Shown one piece after another: positions 38,801 through 50,800 of a DNA stretch of 64,000 nt. The stretch comes from Nepenthes gracilis (lineage: Eukaryota; Streptophyta; Magnoliopsida; Caryophyllales; Nepenthaceae): positions 3,917,045 to 3,981,044 of the forward strand of contig BSYO01000016.1 of NCBI GenBank assembly GCA_033239525.1, read 5' to 3'. A program made the position numbers and the translations under genes. The notes below the pieces were generated by a model. That model was not told the DNA's origin. It did no database searches and saw only the letters and a program-made list of their open reading frames with translations. Numbering within the stretch: position 1 is the stretch's first letter; every line of letters starts with the position of its first letter.

Positions 38801-41800
38801 CACAATCAATATATAAATACTTCACAATCTAAGCCTAGACGGGCATTTGAACAAGAATACCTAGAAGGAACAGTAAGAAACGAGCAAACAGAGAAAGAAA
38901 AGAATAAGAGTGTACTTGCCTCGATCCGATCTACGAGTTTATTAACTAGCTCTACGCCGAAAATGGACCCGAGAGCCTCAATCTTCTCTTCTCTCTCATC
39001 ACTGGTGCTCTCTCTCTCTCTTCTCTCTTTCCTCTTCCTTCTTTTGCAAAAATGACGAAATTTGAGCATTCGGGCTTTAAATACTTAAACTGGCGCTCGA
39101 ACGCGAGTCGGGCGCCCCTCAGGCACGGGGCCATTGGAAACCGCGTCCCTGGCACGCTTTGGGCGAAGCTCGGATCTAACACCAAAAACCGACTTTTTCC
39201 ACACTCTTCTACATTTAATGATCTTAATTTTGATTATGTCATTTTGCTTAACCATAAGTATCATAAATTGAAAATGTAAACCTTACAATCCTCCCCTCCT
39301 TATAGAAATTTTGTCATCAAAATTTGACGAACCTCAAAATTCAGCAATCGGGGATACCCCTTCTAGATTTCTTCTTTGTGTTCCTAAATCACTTCCTTGA
39401 TTAAATAATTTTCTTAGAGAACCTCAACGAATTTAATTATCCTGATTCTTAATGTCTGATACTTCCTAGCTAAAATTTAAATTGAAACTTCACCACAAGA
39501 CACATTCATAATCTCCTGCAACGGCTTTACTTAATCACATACTTACTTCCTCAATCATTGATACATGGGAGACATCATGATAATTAGTCATATTCAAAAG
39601 CAAGCCAATTTTATTGACTACCTCTCTGACTTAACGTAAAATCTCAAATGAATTAATAAATTTTTATTTCAGTTTATCCTAAGCCTCGAAAACGATCGTT
39701 CACATGGAACCTCAATCTTATTCTGAAATCCATAGACCATGGCTCATACGCTTCCGTTACGCTACTTTAATTGATCATTTATTTGCATACGAAAAATTTT
39801 CTTGCGACTCATATCTATTGATTTATATTGGACACCTAGGTTACATAGTAGTCATAGACCTAAGAAAAATTTTAATGATATTGATATAACTAAGGCAAAG
39901 CCCATAATTCTCATATTACAATTAACTTAGGAAACACAATTGAAACAATCATCCAAAAATTTCGGCATAGCCTCAAGTCACCACCAAAGCCTCAAAACTC
40001 AAATATTTAGTAAACTTATTATCTCGTTGACATACTGATGAGTCAACTTATTCAGTCTGAACGTGTCATCCAAATTTGTGATAAATGGGCGTCCTCATTA
40101 GCCAATTCGTAATTATCCAAATAACATCCATAATCCGAGCCATCCTAACAACCTGGAAACAAACCACGAGGGACTTCTCATCTCAAAATTTCAAAACCTC
40201 AATACTTTGAATACAACTCTTTTTCCCAAAAACCAAAAGCAAAGCACTCCATTTACTCAAATATTAGGATCTGTTCGCGGTTCACCCTTCAACATCTCCT
40301 ATGAAGTATCAAAGGTATGCCAAATTTAAAGGCTCCTGACATCAAATTATCGTCAATAATATTCATTTTCCTTGAAAAACATCGAGACTCACCTTCACAG
40401 TCCTTAAGCAGATTTACCTGCTTGCACTGCCGCATGATCATACCCTCTCTGCGAAACAACTTCCTAGACCTTTGGAATCAATTAGACGATAACTATCTCC
40501 ATATAAACAACATCTATAAATCCTCAAAGCGAAGATCCCGACTGTTAACTCATGGTTTGGAGCTATTCTAGTCATAGACTTCCCATTAGCTTAACCCTAG
40601 GGCAACCACCCATACACTCTGTAGGAAAACACAATCCTAAATCTTCCTTAAAAATATCACATTTTACTAGAACTTGCTTGATCCTTTAGGGATCTACTCC
40701 AACAACATGGTTGACAACTTACCCTTCATTCCTTGAAAGCCATCCTCATATATCTCATTCCGACGAATACCTATTGCTTCCAAGCGAGATGCCCCACAGA
40801 CACTGCAATCCTCGAAGGATATTTAACGGATAACTTACCGGATTCAGCTAGACCAAGGAAAACCGCACACTTTCGCGACTTCAATTAGTCTATCCAAATT
40901 AGCCACCACTTGAATGTCCTATAGACCCACAATCTTGCTATCGAAGAACTTACATGCCCAACATAACACATCCTCCAACCAAACTCACATTCTTTTATCA
41001 ATTTAGCACATGGCTAACGGCCTTTCACAAAGATTGTCCTAAATATGGCCGGAAGATTCAATCCATAAAATCCAAAAAATGTCAACGAGACCACAAATCC
41101 AAAAAGTATTACTGGAACTCATAACAGCTAAATTTTTATTTTGAAGCTTTTGCGGGTACAACTCTCAACTATCCACAATTGACATCACTTTGGATACAGA
41201 TCGATCCTAAAAATTATCAAGCATTTGTAATAGATCAAACGAATCACCTATTAATTCACAATACCCGCTTGTCAAATCATTCATCTCCCAAACAACCTAA
41301 ATTTTCAATCATCTACATATAACTTCATCAGTTCATCTTACTCGCCCCAAAGGTTCTACAACATCCCACATTAGCAAATTACTCAACTGAAGTCCTCAAC
41401 CCAGAATAAATCAAGCCTAAACTTCAAGTCGAAATCAATCAACTTAAACCTCGAATCAAGATCTACCAAATTTAGACCTTAAGGCATCTCCCTACTTTTC
41501 TGATACCATCTGTGACGGAATATGTCCAAAATCCCGTCATTTCCTCTAATCATAAATAATAAACCAAATCACTGAAAAGAAGATTCATTGGATGTGAGAT
41601 ACTTCAACTAATATCAAAATAAACAAATAAAGAATATACACCGGATCCCAAATCATGCCACGAAATCGGTGGCTCCAAGACCGACCCAAAAATACGATGT
41701 CGAACCTTTAGTAGGGAAAAATGCCTAACAAAAATATAAATCCAACATATACATATATGTCCAACAATATAGCGGAAGCAAAAACACCTTCCTGCACCAA

Positions 41801-44800
41801 AACGACCATCCCGCACATAAGACAGAAATCTGTTCAAGACCATCACGATACAATAACTAATACCATAATACGACTCAACCTTCCAAACATTGGCCACAAC
41901 CTGTTTACTTTACATCCCTCATCCGTAATTGAAATTGAACTAAATTACAACATCTAGATACATTGAACATTGCCTGAAAAATGCTAAACTATATAAATCG
42001 CCCATAACAAGCTTCCTCCATAAGCTGCACAACTTGAAGCATTCTGTTTCACTTCTATAAAATAATCCAGCATAATAAATGACGATCCAGTCTAAGATCA
42101 AACACAAAACAAGCATCTCCGGATAGCACAAAGATACCACACGGGCAAACAACATTGCTTGAAAATCCATAGTACATCAAAAACTATGTCCGGAGCCAAA
42201 CCGACTAGTCTATAATAGACAAACGGCCTAAAACTGCCCAAAAATACAACAATATATAAACAACAGAATCAACAACCTAAGTCCTTCTAGATCTTCTATC
42301 TTACTCGTCGGGCTAGAACTCTTGTATCTTCTGCTCATCTGAAGGCTAGTAAAAACAACAATGAAGTGAGCCGAATGCTTAGTAAGGCATAATATACAAA
42401 GGAATATGCATATTTTTAACTTAAATACATACCGGAAGGGAAATAGGAATCGTAATCATGTGCAAAAGCTTAAACATGTACAAAAACTTTCATGATGCAT
42501 GTCCAATTTTCTTATCTTAGCTAGAAAACATGTTTAAATCTTGCTTTTCCTTGGGAACCTGGGCTAGTAAGCCTTACTGACTAAGGGGACGGTCGATCGA
42601 AGTTTGGATTGTGTTTGCTCCTACACAATCAAACGCCCTCTCTTCCTATTTAAGACCCAGAGGTGAGCCGTCTACATATAATCCCTATAGATAGGACTTT
42701 AGCCGCAAAGCTGCCCTTAGCAAACAATGATCTCCCACCATAATATACTAAGACATGCCAAAATATGTTAAATTGTGAACATTCCTTGGTCCGATTTCTG
42801 AACTTCTTAATTCTTTAGGAAATTTTGCTCTTAAGTCCATGTATTTTTCGTTCTCGCCCTTTTGGAGAACAGTTCATAAGTCCTTAATTTAATTGCAAAA
42901 TATCCCTTCATATTTTCATTTCCATTTGTATATACTTGTTTCTTGCCATACGGTGTTCACATAATTTCAAATACATGCATAAATGGACATAACACTTAAG
43001 GAAAACTAAAAAACTTTTACGCCACTGTACAAAACAAAAACATTATCATTTTTGGATCATAAACATTACGTTCCATGCACATTCCGTTTCAAGTATAATA
43101 TACATTTAATCCTTCAAATTTTCATAAGCTAAATTCTAATTTAGGGTCTGGGGTTTCAAATAACATCAAGAATTTGCACATTGGTTCATGTACTCAACAT
43201 ATGGGGCGTTTCGGGATGGAAATTTGCACATTTAAGGGATTTAACATAATCACCTAGACTTACAAAACATTATATACGAAATACATGTGTTAAAACATCA
43301 TAATACTCGAAATCATGGCATGCGTGGGGTTAGGGTTTCCGATTTAACGCAACATTTCACTTAAACTTTGAAGTCGAAAGAGAAATTGACATGTATTCTT
43401 GTTTTTCACACATATACTTCAAAATCAGAATGAAAATTGACATATATGCACAATCAATCAATGAATACTTCAAAATCTAGCTTTGGATGGGCATTGAAGA
43501 AGAATACCGAGAAGGAACGGTAAGAAATGAGCAAAAAGAGAAAGAAAAGTATAGGAGTGTACTTGCCTTGACTCAATCTACGAGTACCTCAATTAGCTCT
43601 ACCCCGAAAATGGACCCAGAGCCTCGATCTCCTCTTCCCTCTCATCACCAACACACACTCTCTCTCCTCTCTTTCCTCTTCTTCTGCAAAATGACGAAAT
43701 CTAATCGTGGGCTTTAAATACCCGAACTGCCACTTGAGCGCCAATTGGGGGCCTCTCGGGTGTGGCGCCATTGGTTCCCACTCTCGGGCACGCCTTAGTT
43801 GCGGGGTCACTGAAAACCGCGCCTCTAGCCCGCCTTGGGCACCGGGCCACTGGAAACTGCTCCCCAGGCACGCTTTGGGCGCGCCTCGGGTGCAGATTCG
43901 ACCCCAAAAACCGACTTTCTCCATACTCTTCCACATCCAATGATCTTAATTTTGATTATGTCATTTTACTTAACTATAATTATCATAAATAGAAAACGTA
44001 AACCTTACAGTCAGCAGAGGTGGGAGCCACCGTATCTGAGAGCACTGCTGCCGGTGGCGTAGTGCACCGCCTAGGTGCCCATGTTCTGAAGAACCAAGAG
44101 GTTTTGGAAGGACCTCCCAGCCTTGAGTCTATCGGATCTTCTCGTCCCCTTAGATGCGAGGTAAGGTTCTACAAACTCTTGCACTTCACGGTTGCACTCC
44201 TTAGCGGCTTTTTCGCTTGACTGTTCCTTTCCTTTCTCTTGGCCGTCATAGGGGATGTTCCGCTAGGTTGGAGGAGGACGACCACTTTCTAGAGCAGGAG
44301 GTTGCCTGCCTCCTACGAGACTATGTCGACAAAGAAGAGATGGAGTGGAGAATCAATGCTGCCATTAGCAAGGCACTTCAAAGTCAGAATCGAGCCTGGC
44401 TTTGTCCGAGTCTGAGGCCAGAGCAGAAAGGCTCTCGAACGTCTATGCCCAAGCCCTAGTTTGGATTGTTTCACTCGAGGACGAGTCCCATGTGAGTTAG
44501 CAGTGAATCCTCGACATGATGGACGTGAATGCTGAGCGGGAGAGGGAGCTGATGTCTAGACTCCATCCGGGAGGAGGTGGCCCTGTTGCTAAGGGGATGA
44601 TTTTAGAAGATCTTCCGTCACTGCAAGAGTATAGTCTCCCTGGTCACCCTGGACTTTTTCTTGCCGGCTACCTTGATGTGAGGAATGCCGGAGCCAAGCG
44701 TCGAGAGGACCTCATCGCCTTCCTGGAGGAGAGACCGCGCTCTTCGGGGGTTGTTCTCTCCAAGTAGGCTGTGGGCGAATGTAGTTTCTTTGTTTTGTTC

Positions 44801-47800
44801 TAAGAGCGTTGGACACCGTCAATGTATGATGTAACCTTTAATAAAATAATCCAACGATGCAAATCGTTGTGGCTGTATTTTCCACATGTGCTGAGCTCTC
44901 TTACCCAACCTTTTCTTTGGACTGTTGTTGCATGATGCGCGCTGTTGGCATTGACATTGTCCTTTTGTTGCTCAATTGCCGTTGTCTGGACCCGTACATG
45001 CTGCGCCAAGGCTTAGGTGCCCGAAGAGTTTGAGGACGTCACTAGGACCGCTGTAGGGTCTCCCTCAGATCCCCTAGCGTCAAAGGCTTTGGAGGTGGAG
45101 GAGTCATTAGAGCCACAGGGATCGCGAGGGCATCTCTTTCAGTGACTCCTAGTGGAGGTAGGGTCTCAATGTTGGGTTGGGATCTATCTCCTTCGGCAGG
45201 CAATCCGACTGATAACGCTAGATTTTCTAGCTACTATTTTCCACATGGTAGGGGCTGGTGCCAATGGGTGTTGTAGCTGAAGAGTCCACTAGTGGGTCCG
45301 TCCAACCATCATCTCGTCCCAAGGGGAGCCCTCAGCCCGAGAGTGGTCTTTATTTAGGTCAATGGGCGGCTTCTGGATCTTTTCAAACAGACGGCCCACC
45401 CTGCATGTATTCGGTTTGCAACGGGCAAGCAGGTCGAGGTGATCACCTTCTATGGCATCGCTACTTTTGGGGGCGATTTTTGCCTCTTTTTTCCTGGGTT
45501 TCTCGGCCCTCTTGTGCTCGTCCTCCCTGGAGAATGTCTTGGCAAGGTAATAGGTGAGCCTCACTTAGGATGGCAGGGTTTTTAAGCCACGGCCACCGGG
45601 CTCTAGCAAAGTCATAGGTCCTTACCCGCATGTTACCACTTCGGCGCTCTATCCTGTTTGGAGGATGTCATTGCCTGCATGCATCTGAGCCTAGCTCACT
45701 GACCATGGTTGGCCGATGGTGCTTGTCCCATCTGGAGTCGTTACACACATGCTTGAAAAGCCCCCTAAGGCTTTAATGGCTACTTGATGGGGGTCTAACG
45801 CCTGGTCTGCGAGCCCCCTAGGCCATGAAATTTGACCTCTTTTGGGCCGTTCGGCTGCCTAAGCCAGGTTTCTTTGACCGTTAGGAGGTTGGTTTTGTGA
45901 GCGAGCCACGGTTTGCCGGACTTAGGGACAGTCTAGGTCATTCAATTTCATGTAGGCTTTCATCCAAACAAATGTGTGATAAATATAACAATTATTTTAT
46001 TAATTCAGACGTGACTCACATTACAAGCATACCCAGTGACGTATGTTGAGCGTACCTAGGCTCGGCACGTGGAAGTGGGTGGTGCCCTCCGAGATAGGTA
46101 GTGCTTGGCGCCTTTAGGGGGCTGCACGTAGCGCCACGTGGAAGGTGCCAAGGAGGGATGGTCCTTCCCTCCGAGGGGTGGGTAGTGTAGTATCGGCGCC
46201 TTTAGGAGGTCTACCGGCTTTCATTGTCGTTGACACTCTTGGGTCGCAACTTTGCAAGTCTCGCTGCTGATAGCCCACCGCGTATTCTAGTTATGGCGTC
46301 CCTTGACATAGAAGGATTGCCAAGGCGAAGGATGGTCCTTCTTTCTATTTTGAGACTTCCCGGTTCAAGGTTGGCCTTGCCCGCCTTCACCCTACCACGC
46401 CGAGAGTAGCCCCCGCAATAACTCGGCGAGGTGCCCCTTTCGACCAATTGATCTCTCTCCTCTCCAGTGGTAGTCGATCGGAGGGTTTCGCAATCTTGAG
46501 TCTCCAACCTTTGGTCTCTAGTGGGTTCTTGGTCCTCTTCTGGAGTGAGTCGATCGGGGTTAAGATTCCAATCTTTGCGGGTTCTTGGTGCCTTTGCCTT
46601 CCTCTTCTTCATGTGGTTTGCCTTCCTCTTCTTCGGGTTTGCGGCAAAATGTGATACAAAATCGTCACTGAGCTCCTGGAACATCCGGATGGAGCCTGGT
46701 TGGAGGTGATAGAACCAAACTCGAGCATCTTCTCGGAGCGTCATGTGGAAGCTCAACCACATACTAGTCTCGCTCAGGCCAGGACCTAGGAGCTTATCAA
46801 GGCTCGAAAATGGTTCAAGTGGTTGACCCGGTCAAAGATCCCACCATATGGCTCCATGGGCGGTATTCAGAGCTCGTGGGTGAGCGCTTGAGACCGAATC
46901 TCTTATGCAAATGGCAAACTTCTCAGGTTCGTGGAGTCTCTATGGACATCTTTCTCGAACTCGCGTAATCGTGCCTCCTCTGGTTCCTTCGCCTTGGGGA
47001 GAACGCGACCTTCAAGACGTCGAGGGGGGTCCTCGTCTTCGGACGGTTCGGCGAGGGGTGTGGATCCGTACGGCCATCTGCCCGCGGCCGTCGAACATGC
47101 AAGAATCTTCTCCGCGGCTTAGGGGCCATTGTTCATTGCAGTGGCGATGCAGATCTTGCCTTGGTCTCTGGTTCGATGCTTTGGAAGTGGATCGAACCTC
47201 CTAGAAGTGGGCCGCTCTGCTCGGGTCCTCTTCAATGCCGAGGTGGATGGGCTGGTGATGCAGGATTGGGCCGGCCACGCTTTCCTTTGGTTCCCTCCTT
47301 TAGTTGTAAATGTTGTGTGGGGACAGGAGGAGCCCCTAGCTGTGGGCAGGCTGAGTGCAAGCTACGTGCCTCCCTGGCTACCCTTAGGGGTTGTTGCCAA
47401 GGGGTGCATTGTTTCTAGTTGATGTATGCGTTGGAGCATTGGCATTGGTCGTACTCGTTTTGTTGGTGAGTGGTGGTCAGACTTTTAGTCGTTTCTTATT
47501 GATAGCGCCAATGATGCGTCCTTAGTATCCGGGTTGTGGTTCGAATTAGAGAGCCACTTAATCTTCCATTACAAGTTGAATTGGAGTGGTTCCAGTCTCC
47601 GTCTCTGTTAGCCTGGAATTTACGCACTACAAACTATAAATAATTGGTTAGAGGATTTGTAGGATTCACGTTCGATTTATCCTCCGACGTTTAAGTTAGA
47701 AATTTTTTTGAGGAAATAGGAAGATGCAAGGAAGATGTGAAAAAATACAGAGTTGTATGTGAGGGACGTGAGAGGAGGATTGGGCTCTTGTTATGTGCCC

Positions 47801-50800
47801 GATGGTAGGTGACTTAGTGAGATGGAAGACTGAGGCTCCATTTGGTTGCACGCAATCGGTGGCTCACTAAGGGTATACTCGTGGAGTGGCTCATTAGGGG
47901 TTCACCAGGTAAGTGGCTTACTAAAGATGGAGATGGAGAGAGCATGGTTCTCCTTTTGTGCTCCGGAAAGTTGGAGGTTTTTCTCGTTCCGAAGACGGTT
48001 TGGAGGCTTGAGTAGTGCTCTCAGGTGATGCATGAAAGGCACCCATCGCCTCGTGGGGACAAGGAATATTTATAATATTTTGTGGAGAAGGATTTGGCGC
48101 CAAAGCCCATGACGGGTGTCGCCTCTGGGTTCACTAGCTGTTGGGGTGTTGATGGGAACCCCCTTTTCCAAGCTTCACCTTGCTACGGTGAGAAGGCCCC
48201 GTGTGGTCCCCGAGACCCAATCGTCAGATGGCTTCAAGCGGTACCTGCATGCGTGTGCTCATACCGTCGCAAGCGCATGCTTTGATCGCTCTGTTGGTTG
48301 CCTGGCCATGAGTCTTCTGGATTAGTCCGTCTGGCTGTATTACTTGTTGGACTGCTGAGACTTGTCTTCCTGGCCCATTGCTCATTGGGCCTTATCTTAG
48401 TTGCTATAGTGGCGTCTGGGTTGGGTCAGATCGATTTCCTTCCTGAGGCTTCTTCCGTTGTTTATTGGACCTTTTGCCACATTTATGGTTGGGCCTGGGA
48501 CTGGGTCAGCCCACAGTATTATTGGACTCATCAATTCCATTTGATCAAATAGGTTACGGCTTTTAATATATGTCAATTGGGTATAATTATGGAACAGTTA
48601 TTAGTTAAGATTAAGACCTAATTACCACTAATTAGGACTAATTAAATCAAAGGATTTCGGAGGAGGACCAAATCCTAGCTCAAATTTCTCCAAATTAAAA
48701 CCTAATTTGGATTTAATTAAGCAATTAACTTAATCTTAAGCTAAAATTACACAATAAGATTACCAACTAATTGACTTCGAGTCGACAAATTTTGTGGAAA
48801 TTGGGCAAAATGGTGGAAACAATAAAAAACACTGCAAAACAGGAGAAGCGGTTGTCATGGCTGCACAAATAGACAATCAAGCACTTAATTCGATCAATCA
48901 AGAGGCTTCAAACCAGTCAATGGCGGGTTAAACTAGTTGTCTATAAATTTTGGTGACCAAAACTTAGTGTAGAGCATGAAATTCTTAAAATAAAACCTAC
49001 ACAAGGAGAAAAGCTCAAAACTAAGAAGAAAAAGGAAACAAATTTGTACGTGTTAATCTGTAAGTAATTCCTTAATTCTCTTGTTATTTCATGATCTAAT
49101 ACCTCTAGTATTTTTAATGATTGTTTTTAAAGTCAAATCTTTGTCATGTTGAATTTAAGGAAAATCTGCAAGAGGTGCAAAAATAGGGGCTTTGGAACAT
49201 TTAGGAAATTAGTGGTCAATTTGTAATATTTGATACATAAATTTAGTTCTAGTAGTTATATAATTATTATATATGACGGTTTTGACAAGTCATATGTATC
49301 AAATGTTAGAAATTAACTCGAATTTAGAAGAAAAAGATGGCGGCAAACACCAAGGAAAAACAGAGCACGGATGGTGTTGTGTTCTTTGGGCTGCTATTGT
49401 TCATCTGTGTAGCAGTAGCTGCTTTGTGGCACAGCCACTCCTTCACTGCGTTGTAGCTGCATGAAAATGAGGGAAAATATATTTTTAGTGTATTAATATG
49501 TTATTTGTAGATGATAATTATTTATTTAGCAGAGGTAAAATATTTTGGTGATTGATTGCGTTATGGATTGTATAAATAATTTTCAATGGATATATATCGG
49601 GCAACCAAATATTTAATAATATATTTTGGATAGCCCAAAATGATGAGTGAGGTTTTATTATTTACTGATAGATATATTAGATGGTAACTATGAAGAATGT
49701 TGAGGACTAAGTTATGATAAATTTATTGGATGACAGATTAAATCTGTCCTTATGAAATTTGTTATAAAATAATAATTTGGTCCCTCAATTTTATTGATTG
49801 CTTATCATGTCTTGTTCAATTATTTCATTTTGGCTCATGTTTCTATGTTGTTGATAACTCTTATTTGAACTCATATTCCTGTCATAATTCTTGGTGATAC
49901 TAGATTTGCTAAAGTCAACTGTTGGACTACGTGTAAGAACAACATGGGACTTTGGGAATTTCCATGGTTAGGTCTTACATAGTTGATATCATTTTGCATT
50001 TTATGTATAAGGTAAAGAAATATGTATAAAGACAAAAATATTCGGATGTATGGGTGCCATGATACTCTAGTATAGTCTTCATCATTTGATATAGAGGACC
50101 ATTTTGGTAATTTTGAGAGTATTTTATATTATATTTTCTATTGAGATTTAGAAATCTAAGATATTCAGAAGTGAGTATTACCATCGGGAATGATTGTGAT
50201 GTAATCAGGCATCACTCTGGGAGTAATAGAAAATTGTCGAAACTATAGAAGCTCCTACTATATGTGGTTGTTGTGAGGTGATCTAGCATCACTTTGAGAG
50301 TGGTGGAGAATCGTCAAGACTATAGATGATTCTATCATTTGGGATGGTTGTGAAATAATCAAACAATACTTTGGAAGTGATGGTAAGTTGTCGGGATCAT
50401 TGGCTGTAAGTTTGTCATATAGGAAAACACGATCTTTAGAGATTTTTCTTATTGAGCTTGTTGAGGTTGATGGTTTGATTCGACCAAGGGCCGATAGGTT
50501 CGGGTTGCCATATTCCTATTGAGATTGTTGACATAGCACGGTTCAATTTAGTCGAGGTTCAATGGATTTGGGTTTCCATATCCTTAAGGTGGATGGTCCA
50601 ATGTGGCTAGGGATCGATGGGTTTGGTTCACCACATTCCCGTTGAGATTGTTGACATGGCATGGATCGGTTCGGCTTTTGGTCAACGGACCCAAGTTGCC
50701 ATATCCTTGTTAAGCCTGTTGAGGCATATGATTTAGTTCGGTTAGAGTTCAATAGGTTTGGATCTCCACCTATTGTTGAGATCATTTTGCTTGGCTTGAT

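Larger units (their letters stand above)
36838..44009 (-). mobile_element. LTR retrotransposon with long LTRs and short body, innermost layer
   Basis: LTRs of about 2.45 kb (36838-39287) and 2.5 kb (41511-44009) run from TGTGACG to CTTACA on the plus strand. The target site duplication is GTCGG (36833-36837) and GTCAG (44010-44014), one G/A difference. Minus-strand PBS TGGTATCAGA (41499-41508) matches initiator tRNA-Met. Minus-strand PPT AAGGAGGGGAGGA lies at about 39289-39301. The body is only about 2.2 kb with no recognisable gag or pol, so it is non-autonomous. Confidence 0.9.
33337..48533 (-). mobile_element. Ty3/gypsy Tat/Athila-like element (gag-bearing, non-autonomous), middle layer
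   Basis: The LTRs are 33337-34372 and 47512-48533, both TGATG.....TCA. Inside the right LTR edge the minus strand reads TTGGCGCTATC, a degenerate TTGGCGCCGTC-type PBS seen in Tat-lineage elements. Inside the left LTR edge the minus strand reads TATGGGGGACTAA, a PPT. A gag lies at about 46211-46762 (-). After subtracting the nested element the interior is about 6 kb, with no RT or integrase. Flanking 5-mers (ATACT and ATTCC) are a poor target site duplication. Confidence 0.75.
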
